Origin: Solibacillus sp. FSL W7-1464
GTDB taxonomy: Bacteria > Bacillota > Bacilli > Bacillales_A > Planococcaceae
Direction: 5' to 3'
Assembly (NCBI RefSeq): GCF_038004425.1
Contig: NZ_JBBORC010000001.1
Coordinates: 2,705,001-2,769,000, forward strand
DNA: 64,000 bases
The position numbers were made by a program, and so were the translations under genes. Below are positions 8,166-16,863 of the stretch, piece after piece. Below the pieces are notes generated by a model. That model worked only from the letters and a program-made list of their open reading frames with translations, did not search any database and was not told the origin of the DNA. Position 1 is the first letter of the stretch. Every line of letters starts with the position of its first letter.

Positions 8166-9356
8166 TTGGAACGTGTAGTAGGTACGGTTGTACGAGGTCT
8201 TCGTGGCCCAATTATTAATGAAGGGGACGATATTGTTCAAATCGTTTTTGATACAGCGTTAAATGCTGCAAAGACAGAAGGCTTTGACATTGAAGATCGT
8301 GATATTGTGACAGTGACAGAATCTGTTGTTGCACGTGCACAAGGTAACTACGCTAAAATTTCAGATATCGCATCTGATGTAAAAGCTAAATTCGGTGATG
8401 ACACTGTAGGTGTAATTTTCCCGATTCTTTCGCGTAACCGCTTCTCGAACATTTTAAAAGGAATTGCAGCAGGTACAAAGAAAATCGTTCTTATGCTAAG
8501 CTATCCATCTGATGAAGTGGGTAACCATTTAGTATCATTGGATGAGCTTGATGAAAAAGGGATCAACCCATGGACTGATGTATTGACAGAAGCTGAATTC
8601 CGTGGTCATTTCGGTTTTAACAAACATACATTTACAGGTGTAGACTACATCGAATATTATAAAGAATTAATCGTTGAGCAAGGTGCGGAAGTTGAAGTCA
8701 TCTTCTCGAACAATGCAAAAACGATTCTAGATTATACGGAAAGCATTTTAACATGCGATATTCACTCTCGCTTCCGTACAAAACGTATTTTAAAAGCTGC
8801 TGGTGCAGAAAAAGTTTATGGTCTTGATAATATTTTAGCTGAATCTGTAAACGGATCTGGCTTCAACTCTAAATACGGATTACTTGGATCAAATAAATCG
8901 ACAGAAGATGGCGTGAAATTATTCCCGGACAACTGTCAGCCAATCGTTGATGACATCCAGGCTAAAATTTTAGCAGCTACAGGAAAACTTGTAGAAGTAA
9001 TGATTTACGGTGATGGTGCATTTAAAGATCCAGTCGGCCAAATTTGGGAGCTTGCAGACCCTGTTGTATCACCTGCTTACACGCCAGGTCTTGACGGTAC
9101 TCCGAACGAAATCAAGTTGAAGTATTTAGCGGACAATGATTTCGCTAACCTGCATGGTGAAGAGCTGAAAGATGCGATCAAAGAATATATCAACAATAAA
9201 GAAGAAGATTTAACTGGTAATATGGCTGCACAAGGTACAACGCCTCGTAAGCTGACAGATTTAATTGGTTCATTATCTGACTTAACTTCCGGTTCAGGCG
9301 ATAAAGGAACACCAATGATCTACATCCAAGGTTATTTCGATAATTATACAAAATAA
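8166..9356 (+). CDS. Coenzyme F420-0:L-glutamate ligase-like protein (CofE-like)
   Basis: The 396-residue protein resembles the CofE/FbiB-type gamma-glutamyl ligase family. It has an N-terminal V-R-G-L-R-G-P-I-x-x-G-D-D segment, DIVTVTESVVARAQGNY, HSRFRTKRILKAAGAEKVYG and a C-terminal GYFDNYTK. Classic CofE adds glutamate to F420-0, but F420 is not generally found in this group and no other F420 genes are visible here, so the true substrate is unknown. The start is TTG at 8166 with GAAGGAGAG upstream. It is divergent from a LysR regulator and followed by a strong terminator. Confidence 0.75.
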   Translation: MERVVGTVVRGLRGPIINEGDDIVQIVFDTALNAAKTEGFDIEDRDIVTVTESVVARAQGNYAKISDIASDVKAKFGDDTVGVIFPILSRNRFSNILKGIAAGTKKIVLMLSYPSDEVGNHLVSLDELDEKGINPWTDVLTEAEFRGHFGFNKHTFTGVDYIEYYKELIVEQGAEVEVIFSNNAKTILDYTESILTCDIHSRFRTKRILKAAGAEKVYGLDNILAESVNGSGFNSKYGLLGSNKSTEDGVKLFPDNCQPIVDDIQAKILAATGKLVEVMIYGDGAFKDPVGQIWELADPVVSPAYTPGLDGTPNEIKLKYLADNDFANLHGEELKDAIKEYINNKEEDLTGNMAAQGTTPRKLTDLIGSLSDLTSGSGDKGTPMIYIQGYFDNYTK

Positions 9357-9361
9357 AAAAT

Positions 9362-9393
9362 AGACTCAATTCCCCGCTCCGGGAGTTGAGTCT
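9362..9393 (+). terminator. Terminator downstream of the CofE-like gene
   Basis: The stem AGACTCAA.TCCC / GGGA.TTGAGTCT is followed by TTTTATTT, 5 nt after the stop codon. Confidence 0.85.
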
Positions 9394-9424
9394 TTTATTT
9401 GTATTTAAATAAGTTCAAACTAAA

Positions 9425-9458
9425 ACGGTGCAAATTTGAATTTCACAATTTGCACCGT
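9425..9458 (-). terminator. Hairpin downstream of opuAC
   Basis: A perfect 12-bp stem (ACGGTGCAAATT and its complement, 10-nt loop) lies 38 nt after the opuAC stop. On the minus strand it is followed by TTTTAGTTTG, a weak T-tract, so it may be a terminator or a 3' stabilising hairpin. Confidence 0.55.
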
Positions 9459-9495
9459 CACTTTGTTTAAAAGTAATTTTATAGATTTTTATGAT

Positions 9496-10383
9496 TTATT
9501 TCTCAATACCTTCTGTCCACTTGTCCACAACGTCTTGGTTTGCTTCAACCCATTGTTGTGCAGCTTCTTCAGGTTTTGTTCCTGAGTAGATGTTCAGCAT
9601 AACTTCTTCGATATCTTCTGTTGTCCATTCAAATGCATCTAAAATCTTGAATGCATCAGGTGATTCTTTTTCCAAGTTTTGACGGACAAATGTATGAATA
9701 CTTTCTTCTCCGCCGAACACTCCTTCAGGATCTTCTAAATACTTCAAATCGAAGTTGGCGAATTTCCAGTGTGGGCTCCAGCCTGTTACAACGATGTCTT
9801 CTTCGTTTTTAATCGCCTGTTCTAAAGCTACTGTCATCGCACCAGATGAAGATGGCTGTAACGACCAAGATTCCAGGTTTGGATAAGTTTCAAGTGCTTT
9901 TTCAGCCGCTGCAACTACACCCGCACCGGCTTCAATGCCTGTAATAGTCGAAGCTGCTTCTGTCGATAAATCAGCAATTGATGTTGCTTCCATATAGCTT
10001 GGTACAACTAACCCGATTTTTGCCCCTTGTAAGTTTGGTCCTAAATCTTCTACATCTGCACCGTATTTTTCATACTGTGACGCGTGTGTGGCAGGCAACC
10101 AGCCAGATACCATCGCATCTGCTTCACCTTTTGATACAGCTTCCCACATGATGGCATTGTCCAATGGTGTAATATCAACTTTATAGCCGACACTTTCCAG
10201 TACTTCTGCCACTACATACGTAGATGCAACTTCTGAGTCCCATTCTACATAGGCTAATTCAATTGAACCTAAATCTTCTGATGATGACGTTTCTTTTTTC
10301 TCTGTTGTATCATCTCCACACGCAGCTAATAATAGTGCTGCGCTCATTGCTGTTGCTGCAGGCATCCATTTTAATTTTTTCAT
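9496..10383 (-). CDS. opuAC: Glycine betaine ABC transporter, substrate-binding lipoprotein
   Basis: The 295-residue lipoprotein has a signal peptide MKKLKWMPAATAMSAALLL and lipobox A-A-C (Cys22). The mature part is an OpuAC/ProX-type binding protein (AYVEWDSEVASTYVVAEVLE near the N-terminus, VSGWLPATH, VVTGWSPHWKF) with tryptophans typical of betaine cages. It delivers glycine betaine or related osmoprotectants to OpuAB. An ATG at 10398 is in frame, but 10383 follows GGGGGAAAG and gives a proper signal peptide. The opuAB stop (10385-10387) is 1 nt upstream. Confidence 0.93.
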   Translation of the reverse strand: MKKLKWMPAATAMSAALLLAACGDDTTEKKETSSSEDLGSIELAYVEWDSEVASTYVVAEVLESVGYKVDITPLDNAIMWEAVSKGEADAMVSGWLPATHASQYEKYGADVEDLGPNLQGAKIGLVVPSYMEATSIADLSTEAASTITGIEAGAGVVAAAEKALETYPNLESWSLQPSSSGAMTVALEQAIKNEEDIVVTGWSPHWKFANFDLKYLEDPEGVFGGEESIHTFVRQNLEKESPDAFKILDAFEWTTEDIEEVMLNIYSGTKPEEAAQQWVEANQDVVDKWTEGIEK

Positions 10384-10384
10384 T

Positions 10385-11248
10385 TTACTTTCCCCCATTT
10401 GATTTTTCTTTATTTAAACTTTGTGTTAAACGGTCTACAATAATAGCAAAGATTACTAGACTGATCCCCGCAACAAACCCATTACCGATTTGCGCTCGTT
10501 GTAGAGCCGATAATACTTCACGGCCTAAACCCGGTGCACCGATCATTGAGGCAATAACGACCATTGATAGCGATAATAATACCGTTTGGTTAATACCGGC
10601 CATAATTGTAGATCTTGATAGTGGCAGTTCCACTTTCACTAATTTTTGAGTGAAAGTACTACCATAAGAATCCGCCGCTTCGATTAAATGAGTCGGAACT
10701 TGACGGATACCGAGATTTGTAAAACGTACAGTTGGTGGTAATGCGAAGATTACTGAGGCAAATACACCTGGTACGACACCAATTCCGAAAAATGCAACAG
10801 CTGGAATTAAATAAACGAATCCAGGCATTGTTTGCATAAAGTCTAAAATTGGTTTCAAAATTTCTTCTAATACTTTTGATTTTGACATGAGGATTCCAAG
10901 GGGAATACCGATTACAATCGCGATTAAACTAGAAAACAGCACGAGTGTAAAAGTATTCATAAGCTGATCCCATAAGCCTTGGTTCAATATGAACAGTAAA
11001 CCAATGATTGAAAAGATGGCTAAGCCGAATTTTTTACCTGTTGCGAAAAATGCTAACACGGCAATGATTAAAATAAATACATACGGCGGAATAGCTGTTA
11101 ATCCGGATGTAACCAGATCCATCAGATCTTCACCATTATTTTGAATAAAACGGAATTGGGCTGAAAAAGTGTCTGTAACTATATCCATCAAATCTTCAAC
11201 TTTTTCCGCTACCGGTAATGGCGTTGCTAAATTTAAAATTTTACTCAT
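10385..11248 (-). CDS. opuAB: Glycine betaine ABC transporter permease
   Basis: The 287-residue membrane protein has 6-7 predicted helices and the ProW/OpuAB-type inner-membrane permease domain ([20 protein letters not shown], then the EAA loop region [20 protein letters not shown], then GAPGLG). It forms the channel with OpuAA and OpuAC. ATG at 11248 follows GGAGGTG with 6-nt spacing and overlaps the end of opuAA by 8 nt, indicating coupled translation. It is the middle gene of opuAA-AB-AC. Confidence 0.94.
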   Translation of the reverse strand: MSKILNLATPLPVAEKVEDLMDIVTDTFSAQFRFIQNNGEDLMDLVTSGLTAIPPYVFILIIAVLAFFATGKKFGLAIFSIIGLLFILNQGLWDQLMNTFTLVLFSSLIAIVIGIPLGILMSKSKVLEEILKPILDFMQTMPGFVYLIPAVAFFGIGVVPGVFASVIFALPPTVRFTNLGIRQVPTHLIEAADSYGSTFTQKLVKVELPLSRSTIMAGINQTVLLSLSMVVIASMIGAPGLGREVLSALQRAQIGNGFVAGISLVIFAIIVDRLTQSLNKEKSNGGK

Positions 11249-12440
11249 TGTCTACACCTCCGTTTTTTTCAGAGGCTAACGACTCTAAAACAACTCCACG
11301 GATTAGTACTCCGCGCAGTTTTCCGTCTTCGACTACTGCAACCGGTGTCGGAGAATCGGAAATAACCGATAAAATGTCCTGTATTACTGTGGATGGCTCA
11401 ACAATCGGCATATCATTGCGTAAAATTGTTTGCAGTGACTTTTCACCGGATTGTGCAAGCTCCAGTGCATCATTTGCAGTAATATAGCCTAAATATTTTC
11501 GGGCTTTATCTACTGCGAGCAGAACACTTACTTTATCTTCTCTCATTCGCTGCAACGCAACTTTCGGTCCTTCATGATCAATTTGAATTGTCATCGGACG
11601 AATCATCGCATTTTCCGCCGTCAATACTTTCGAACGGTCTACATCTTCAAGGAATGAGCGGACATACTCATTTGCAGGGTTAGTCAAAATTTCTTCCCCT
11701 GTCCCTACTTGTATGATCTTTCCATCCTTCATAATGGCAATACGGTCTCCAATACGAAGTGCTTCATTTAAATCATGTGTGATAAAGACAATTGTTTTTT
11801 GTAAATTAGCTTGTAACTCCAACAGCTCATCTTGCATTTCTTTACGAATGAGCGGATCAAGAGCAGAAAAAGCTTCATCCATTAATATGATTTCTGTATC
11901 ATTTGCCAACGCCCGTGCAAGTCCTACACGCTGCTGCATACCACCTGATAATTGATCTGGATACTGGTCTTTATAGGAGAGCAACCCTGCATTCTGTAAA
12001 GCCTTTTCTGCTTTTAATCGTCTTTCCTCTTTAGGAACGCCTCTGACTTCCAGGCCATACTCTGCATTTTGTAAAATGGTACGTTGCGGGAATAATGCGA
12101 AGTTTTGAAACACCATGCTCATTTTTTCCCTGCGAACAAGCTGCAGGCTCTTTTTATTGAGCTTTGTAATATTTTGATCATCTATATAAATATCACCACT
12201 CGTCGGTTGAATGAGACGATTGAGTAAACGTATTAATGTAGACTTCCCACTTCCTGAAAGCCCCATAATTACGAAAATCTCACCTTCTTCAATTGTCAAA
12301 CTAGCTTCATATACACCTACAGTAGCATTTGTCTCTTTTAAAATCTGTTCTTTGGATTTCTCTTGCTTCACGAGCTTTAATGCCTGTGATGTATTTTTTC
12401 CAAATACTTTAGTGACTCGGTCTATTTTAATTTTCCCCAT
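11241..12440 (-). CDS. opuAA: Glycine betaine ABC transporter ATP-binding subunit with tandem CBS domains
   Basis: The 399-residue ATPase has Walker [10 protein letters not shown] (60-68), the signature LSGGMQ (164-169), Walker B ILMDEA (185-190) and the OpuAA N-terminal extension. Residues ~280-395 form two CBS motifs, which in OpuA of other bacteria sense ionic strength and in some cases bind c-di-AMP. ATG at 12440 follows AGGAAGTGG; upstream in-frame codons have no site and would run into the operator region. A consensus promoter lies at 12521-12549 and is overlapped by two candidate BusR sites. Confidence 0.94.
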   Translation of the reverse strand: MGKIKIDRVTKVFGKNTSQALKLVKQEKSKEQILKETNATVGVYEASLTIEEGEIFVIMGLSGSGKSTLIRLLNRLIQPTSGDIYIDDQNITKLNKKSLQLVRREKMSMVFQNFALFPQRTILQNAEYGLEVRGVPKEERRLKAEKALQNAGLLSYKDQYPDQLSGGMQQRVGLARALANDTEIILMDEAFSALDPLIRKEMQDELLELQANLQKTIVFITHDLNEALRIGDRIAIMKDGKIIQVGTGEEILTNPANEYVRSFLEDVDRSKVLTAENAMIRPMTIQIDHEGPKVALQRMREDKVSVLLAVDKARKYLGYITANDALELAQSGEKSLQTILRNDMPIVEPSTVIQDILSVISDSPTPVAVVEDGKLRGVLIRGVVLESLASEKNGGVDNE

Positions 12441-12476
12441 AATCCACTTCCTAATAATAATTAATTTCACGCTAGT

Positions 12477-12538
12477 AACAACTTTGTATTTATCTCGAGT
12501 TGTTAAAAGCAACAACTTTTATATTAATAGACGTTGTT
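12477..12538. promoter_or_regulatory. Twin bipartite operator sites at the opuA promoter
   Basis: Two copies of AACAAC-N16-GTTGTT occupy 12477-12504 and 12511-12538, with centres 34 bp apart. The second covers the -10 and spacer of the opuA promoter, the first the early transcribed region. The identical spacing of four half-sites suggests a tetrameric repressor; the adjacent BusR-like protein is the obvious candidate. Binding is inferred. Confidence 0.65.
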
Positions 12539-12549
12539 ACTATTGTCAA
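12521..12549 (-). promoter_or_regulatory. Sigma-A promoter of opuAA-AB-AC
   Basis: On the minus strand TTGACA (12544-12549) is followed after exactly 17 bp by TAATAT (12521-12526), with opuAA starting about 80 nt downstream. A near-consensus, potentially strong promoter. Confidence 0.8.
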
Positions 12550-12603
12550 ATAAGAATTGAGTTTTTTCTCTCCTATCTAGAAATAAAGTCCTTGAAACAG
12601 AAA

Positions 12604-12637
12604 AAACCACTCCCCAGATACAATGAGAGAGTAGTTT
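12604..12637 (-). terminator. Terminator downstream of busR
   Basis: A 9-bp stem (AAACTACTC / GAGTGGTTT on the minus strand, one G-U) is followed by TTTTTT. It separates busR from the opuA promoter, so opuA is transcribed independently. Confidence 0.65.
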
Positions 12638-12666
12638 GTTTTTGTTATAAATTTGACGATGTTTAT

Positions 12667-13317
12667 CTATTCTGATTGAAAGTTGTTACTTTCTAGTTGT
12701 AAAAAGTGTTTTACATTCGAATAGCATTCTTCTTTACCAATAAAAAATAATGTATCTCCGGCGGATAATGTTGCATATGGCCCAGGCGAAACAATTAGCT
12801 CATGATCTTTTTTGATTCCTATTATTGTAGCACCTGTTTCCTGCCAGAAATTGATCTCACCAACATTTTTAGATAGGAATGGACAATTATCAGTGATATC
12901 AATTTGAAAAGGTACGAACGGGTTTATCGATTGATAGCGGCTTGTCCGGTTGACCATTTCTCCTAATGTATCCTGGAAATGATGCAATTCGTCTATTTGG
13001 CGGTCAATACTATCAGTTAATTGCTTTTGCAAATCTCTTATCGATTTAACACCTGTTAAACGCTGAATGTATTTAGCCGCGTTTTCATAGGAAACGATGA
13101 CAACACCGCTCCCCTTTGTCGCTTCTACTATATTTAAATCCTGCAGAACAGCAATCGCTCTTCTGGCGGTTTCAGACGAAACACTGTATTGAGATGCCAG
13201 TGACGAACGGGCATAAATCTTCTCCCCGACAACATATTTTTTTTCAACAATTTTAGCGGCAATATCTTCTGCTATCACTTGATATTTAGGCTGCTTAATT
13301 TGGATTTTCTTCTCCAT
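12667..13317 (-). CDS. busR: BusR-like GntR/RCK_C transcriptional regulator (putative c-di-AMP-responsive repressor of opuA)
   Basis: The 216-residue protein has a GntR winged helix (8-75: YQVIAEDIAAKIVEKKYVVG, then SSETARRAIAVLQDL), a coiled-coil-like segment (~85-128) and a C-terminal RCK_C/TrkA-C domain (~134-206: TGATIIGIKKDHELIVSPGP, then GDTLFFIGKEE). This order matches BusR, which in Lactococcus and Streptococcus binds c-di-AMP through RCK_C and represses the betaine transporter. Here it lies upstream of opuAA, with a terminator between. ATG at 13317 follows AAAGGAG; an upstream GTG is less well placed. Ligand and target are inferred from family and position. Confidence 0.82.
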   Translation of the reverse strand: MEKKIQIKQPKYQVIAEDIAAKIVEKKYVVGEKIYARSSLASQYSVSSETARRAIAVLQDLNIVEATKGSGVVIVSYENAAKYIQRLTGVKSIRDLQKQLTDSIDRQIDELHHFQDTLGEMVNRTSRYQSINPFVPFQIDITDNCPFLSKNVGEINFWQETGATIIGIKKDHELIVSPGPYATLSAGDTLFFIGKEECYSNVKHFLQLESNNFQSE

Positions 13318-13648
13318 TATTTGCACTCCTTTGTGCTGTGTTCAGTATGCATATGCGAAATTCATGTAATTATACTATACCGAAATTATATACCTTTTTA
13401 TAAAAACCACAAACAGTTCACTGATTTTCAACAATTTAACTCTAACTGTTTCTAAAATATGGTAGTGATAAATAAGGTTTTTTTTTCTGTAAAATACTAA
13501 CAATAACATTATTAACTGTTGTATTCGAGTTATTTCTCGTTTTTTCGACAAAGCTCGCACTTTAGCACTTCAACTCAATAAACTTGTTTATTATTCTGAA
13601 AAATAATGATAAAATTTTGATTATTGTAAATTAGAAAAAGGTGTATTA
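13318..13648. other. Divergent intergenic region busR / amino acid permease
   Basis: This 331-bp AT-rich region must contain promoters for both genes. A weak match TTGTTT (13584-13589) N18 GATAAA (13608-13613) precedes the permease. No riboswitch, T-box or repeat was recognised. Confidence 0.4.
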
Positions 13649-15043
13649 ATGAAAAAAATATTTAGAAAAAAACCAATCAATGACCTTTTACTTAAAAGCG
13701 GTAACATGCAACTGCCCAAAACAATCGGTCCTTTTGATTTGATTATGTTAGGTGTCGGTGCCATTGTCGGTACAGGCATTTTCATTTTACCAGGGACGGT
13801 CTCTGCGCTCCATGCAGGTCCGGGAATTGTCTTCTCCTTTACGATTGCTGCAGTCGTCTGTGCTTTAGCAGCCCTATGTTATTCTGAATTTTCTTCTACT
13901 GTACCCGTTGCAGGGAGTGCCTATTCATATAGCTATATCGTTTTTGGTGAAATTATCGCTTGGCTTGTCGGTTGGGCGTTATTACTGGAATACGGGCTCG
14001 CAACAGCTGCCGTGGCAACAGGCTGGTCAGGTTATTTTGTTTCGCTGCTGGAAGGGTTGAGTATCCATTTACCGGTCGCATTGACAGGGGCTTTCAGTCC
14101 TGAAAACGGTACTTATATTAACTTGCCTGCAATCTGTATTATATTCGCCATTGGTGCTTTACTATCATTAGGAATGAAAGAATCGACGCGTTTTAATGCA
14201 TTATTGGTCGCAATTAAACTTGGTGTTATTTTATTGTTTATTGTAGTGGGTATCTTTTATGTAAAGCCGGATAACTGGACACCCTTCTTGCCTTTTGGAA
14301 TGAGCGGTGTATTCACAGGTGCAGCGCTCGTATTTTTTGCCTACTTAGGGTTCGATGCTGTATCTTCTGCTGCCGCGGAAGTAAAAAATCCACAGCGGAA
14401 TATGCCAATCGGAATTATCGGTTCCCTGCTTGTCTGTACAGTATTGTATGTTGTAGTTTCGCTCGTACTGACAGGAATTGTTCCTTATACTGACTTGAAT
14501 GTAACCGATCCTGTATCTTACGCGATGCAAGTCATCGATCAGGAATGGGCAGCGGGAATCATATCGCTCGGGGCTGTCATAGGGATGATGACTGTTATAT
14601 TAGTCATGATGTACGGTGGGACACGATTGTTGATGGCTTTTGCCCGTGATGGTTTAATGCCTAAAATGCTGGCGCAATTAAGTGAAAAGCGCAAAATGCC
14701 CGCTAAAAATACGTGGCTGTTTACAGTGATTATTTCATGTTTTGCAGGATTTGTACCATTGGACTTGTTGGCGGAACTTGTAAATATGGGTACATTGGTT
14801 GCATTTATTTTCGTATCTGCCGGCATTTTGTATTTACGTAAAAATAAAAACTTGCCGCAAGATCGATTTAAAGTACCTTTTTATCCTGTTTTACCAATCT
14901 TATCATTTATTTTATGTATTTTTCTGATTACACAACTTTCCTTGCACACATGGATTGCTTGCGGTATTTGGTTTGTTATCGGGATAATCGTTTATTTTAC
15001 GTATGGTAAAAAACATTCAACGATGAATTCTAAAACTGAATAA
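13649..15043 (+). CDS. APC family amino acid permease (YfnA-like)
   Basis: The 464-residue protein has about 12 membrane helices and the APC/CAT signatures: GPFDLIMLGVGAIVGTGIF at ~27-45, GPGIVFSFTIAAVVCALAAL, YCELS-like YSEFSSTVPVAGSAYSY, and FFAYLGFDAVSSAAAEVKNP. The closest recognised relatives are the cationic amino acid transporter type permeases of Bacillus (YfnA). The substrate cannot be read from sequence. ATG follows AAAAAGGTG. Monocistronic, with a strong terminator downstream. Confidence 0.88.
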   Translation: MKKIFRKKPINDLLLKSGNMQLPKTIGPFDLIMLGVGAIVGTGIFILPGTVSALHAGPGIVFSFTIAAVVCALAALCYSEFSSTVPVAGSAYSYSYIVFGEIIAWLVGWALLLEYGLATAAVATGWSGYFVSLLEGLSIHLPVALTGAFSPENGTYINLPAICIIFAIGALLSLGMKESTRFNALLVAIKLGVILLFIVVGIFYVKPDNWTPFLPFGMSGVFTGAALVFFAYLGFDAVSSAAAEVKNPQRNMPIGIIGSLLVCTVLYVVVSLVLTGIVPYTDLNVTDPVSYAMQVIDQEWAAGIISLGAVIGMMTVILVMMYGGTRLLMAFARDGLMPKMLAQLSEKRKMPAKNTWLFTVIISCFAGFVPLDLLAELVNMGTLVAFIFVSAGILYLRKNKNLPQDRFKVPFYPVLPILSFILCIFLITQLSLHTWIACGIWFVIGIIVYFTYGKKHSTMNSKTE

Positions 15044-15073
15044 TAAAAAAGAACAATATCTGCTCTAAAAAAG

Positions 15074-15113
15074 CGCAGCAAATTACTGGAACTAATTTGC
15101 TGTGTTTTTTTTT
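15074..15113 (+). terminator. Terminator downstream of the permease gene
   Basis: CGCAGCAAATTA and TAATTTGCTGTG form a 12-bp stem (one G-U) with a 7-nt loop, followed by nine T residues. Confidence 0.92.
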
Positions 15114-15241
15114 ATTGAAATCCTACCCTGTAGTTGCATAAATTTTCTGACCTTATTAAATTGTTTGTTTTTGAACCTTTTACACAGGCCAACGAATTGC
15201 TAATATGAGAGATAATTTCAAGCAAGGGAGCGTCAATTATT

Positions 15242-15781
15242 ATGGAATCGTCACGATCACTCACTACTTCATCAGAAAAAACAAAAGATTTAATTATTAC
15301 GAGCCTTCTTATATCACTCGTATTCGTAGCCACATTTTTCATTAATATCCGTTTGCCGATTGCTGCAAATGGAGGGCTCGTTCACTTAGGTTCTGCCATG
15401 CTTTTTATTATCTCCATTTTATTTGGTCCGAAGAAGGGCGCAATGGCCGGAGCATTCGGTATGGCACTGTTTGATATTTTATCCGGCTGGACATTGTGGG
15501 CACCTTTTACATTCATCACACGGGGTCTACAAGGCTATATTGTAGGTAAAATTGCTACAATGCACGGAAAAAATGGCGGAAGCATTATTTATAACTTTGG
15601 AGCTATCGTTATCTCGATTCCATTTATGCTTGGCGGTTATTATATTTGTGAACGTGTTCTTTATGGAAACTGGGTCATTCCACTAGCTTCAATTCCAGGA
15701 AATCTCGTTCAGAACACAGTAGGTCTTCTCATTGCACTACCTGTATGTATCGCTTTGAAAAAACTGCCTCTTTTCAAATAA
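15242..15781 (+). CDS. ECF transporter S component
   Basis: The 179-residue protein has five to six membrane helices with the pattern of vitamin-specific ECF S components: RLPIAANGGLVHLGSAMLFI, FGPKKGAMAGAFGMALFDIL and FTFITRGLQGYIVGKIA. It would pair with a shared EcfAAT energising module encoded elsewhere. Which vitamin it binds is not clear, and no riboswitch consensus was seen in the 137 bp upstream. ATG at 15242 has AAGGGAG about 11 nt upstream, slightly long spacing. It is followed by a large intergenic repeat. Confidence 0.85.
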   Translation: MESSRSLTTSSEKTKDLIITSLLISLVFVATFFINIRLPIAANGGLVHLGSAMLFIISILFGPKKGAMAGAFGMALFDILSGWTLWAPFTFITRGLQGYIVGKIATMHGKNGGSIIYNFGAIVISIPFMLGGYYICERVLYGNWVIPLASIPGNLVQNTVGLLIALPVCIALKKLPLFK

Positions 15782-15784
15782 AAA

Positions 15785-16192
15785 ATTGAGGCCCGGACAT
15801 AAGGAATAACCATTAAGAGAAAAGATATTATTAAAAAACGGATATTTGAAAAATTGATTGGAATGCAGGGCGAGTGTTCGTGCTGACGGTTTTACCTTTC
15901 GCACTGCTAAAACACCAGCTGACGGCTACGCCTTTCTCTACAAGATTTTCTCTGTGACGAAAGCGTAAGCGACAGTCACAAGCAAAGCTTCCTACGGGAA
16001 TAGCGTGACGTCTGAGACTAGGAACAAAAGCTAAGAACGCCACGTCCTGTGGCAACGCTTTTGTGACCAACATCCTGTTGGCCTCACGCCCGCGGAAAGC
16101 GTCCCGGAATGGAAATCGATTTTAACGTTCAGTAAAAAACGCTATTTTTCTCTGAGAAAAATAGCGTTTTTGGGTTATGTCCCGGCCTCAAT
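15785..16192. repeat. Intergenic repeat element with terminal inverted repeats (copy A)
   Basis: The ends ATTGAGGCCCGGACATAA (15785-15802) and the complement of 16175-16192 match at 17 of 18 positions. Inside is a structured core (15850-16123) with self-complementary outer arms AAAATTGATT/AATCGATTTT. It also holds two small hairpins with the same 5-nt loop pattern (GCCAC-GTCCT-GTGGC at 16039-16053 and CCAAC-ATCCT-GTTGG at 16067-16081). A perfect 18-bp hairpin follows at 16135-16171. The core is related to copies at 20900-21096 and 43642-43786. No coding potential was seen. Confidence 0.75.
16135..16171. terminator. Perfect 18-bp palindromic hairpin within repeat A
   Basis: AAAAACGCTATTTTTCTC, one T, then the exact complement. 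A- and T-runs at both ends let it act as a bidirectional terminator for the ECF gene and the isochorismatase gene. Confidence 0.75.
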
Positions 16193-16197
16193 CTATT

Positions 16198-16737
16198 TTA
16201 TTTTACAAGCTTGCTGATTGCTTTGAATGTATCGCCTTTTGCTACTTGCTGCATTTCGAATAATGCCATTTCCACACTAGTTACTTGGGCACCAAGCTGC
16301 ATCATTTTTTGGATGCCTACCTCTCGATTACTTGCTGTTCGGGAAGACACACAGTCTGCCAGCACTTCAACTTCATAACCGTTTTCCAGTAATTGAGCAG
16401 CTGTTTGATATACACAAATATGCGCTTCAATTCCGGCCAATAAGATCTTTTTGCGTCCTGTTTGCTGTAATGCTTGTACAAATTCCTCAGTATCATAAGC
16501 GCTGAATGTAATTTTTTCAATCGGTTTTTCATCTGTTAAATGCTCCGCAACTCGCTCATCTGTCGGACCAAGCCCTTTCGGATATTGCTCAAGCCATAAA
16601 ATAGGTAATTCCAATAATTTTGCCCCTTGTACCATTGTGGCGATATTACCTACAACGAGTGCGCTTTCCTCAACAACTTGCGCCAATTTCCCCTGAATAT
16701 CGATCAGTACTAATACTGCTTCTTCTTTTTTTAACAT
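16198..16737 (-). CDS. Isochorismatase-family cysteine hydrolase
   Basis: The 179-residue protein has the fold and triad positions of the family: Asp13 in LVLIDIQGKLA, a central lysine region (KITFSAYD, ~75), and nucleophile Cys108 in AGIEAHICVYQTA. Members hydrolyse isochorismate, nicotinamide, N-carbamoyl compounds or act as YcaC-like enzymes; the substrate is unknown. ATG at 16737 follows GGGGAGG with 7-nt spacing. Its stop is only 5 nt from the end of repeat A. Confidence 0.85.
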   Translation of the reverse strand: MLKKEEAVLVLIDIQGKLAQVVEESALVVGNIATMVQGAKLLELPILWLEQYPKGLGPTDERVAEHLTDEKPIEKITFSAYDTEEFVQALQQTGRKKILLAGIEAHICVYQTAAQLLENGYEVEVLADCVSSRTASNREVGIQKMMQLGAQVTSVEMALFEMQQVAKGDTFKAISKLVK

Positions 16738-16863
16738 GAATATACCTCCCCTAAGTTGCATTCTTCTCTATTATACTGAACTTTTCCATTAAATGAGTAG
16801 TAGATGCTCCATTGAAACGTAACGCATGACGCTGTATAGTAAAAAGAGAAATGGAGGATATAC

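Noticed and set aside
15105-15241. Vitamin riboswitch (TPP, THF, preQ1) upstream of the ECF S component
   Set aside because: No consensus core such as CTGAGA or the preQ1 pseudoknot elements is present in the 137 bp.
15831-16073. Open frame on the minus strand inside repeat A
   Set aside because: The region is a structured repeat with hairpins; the frame has no ribosome-binding site and its composition follows the repeat, not a protein.
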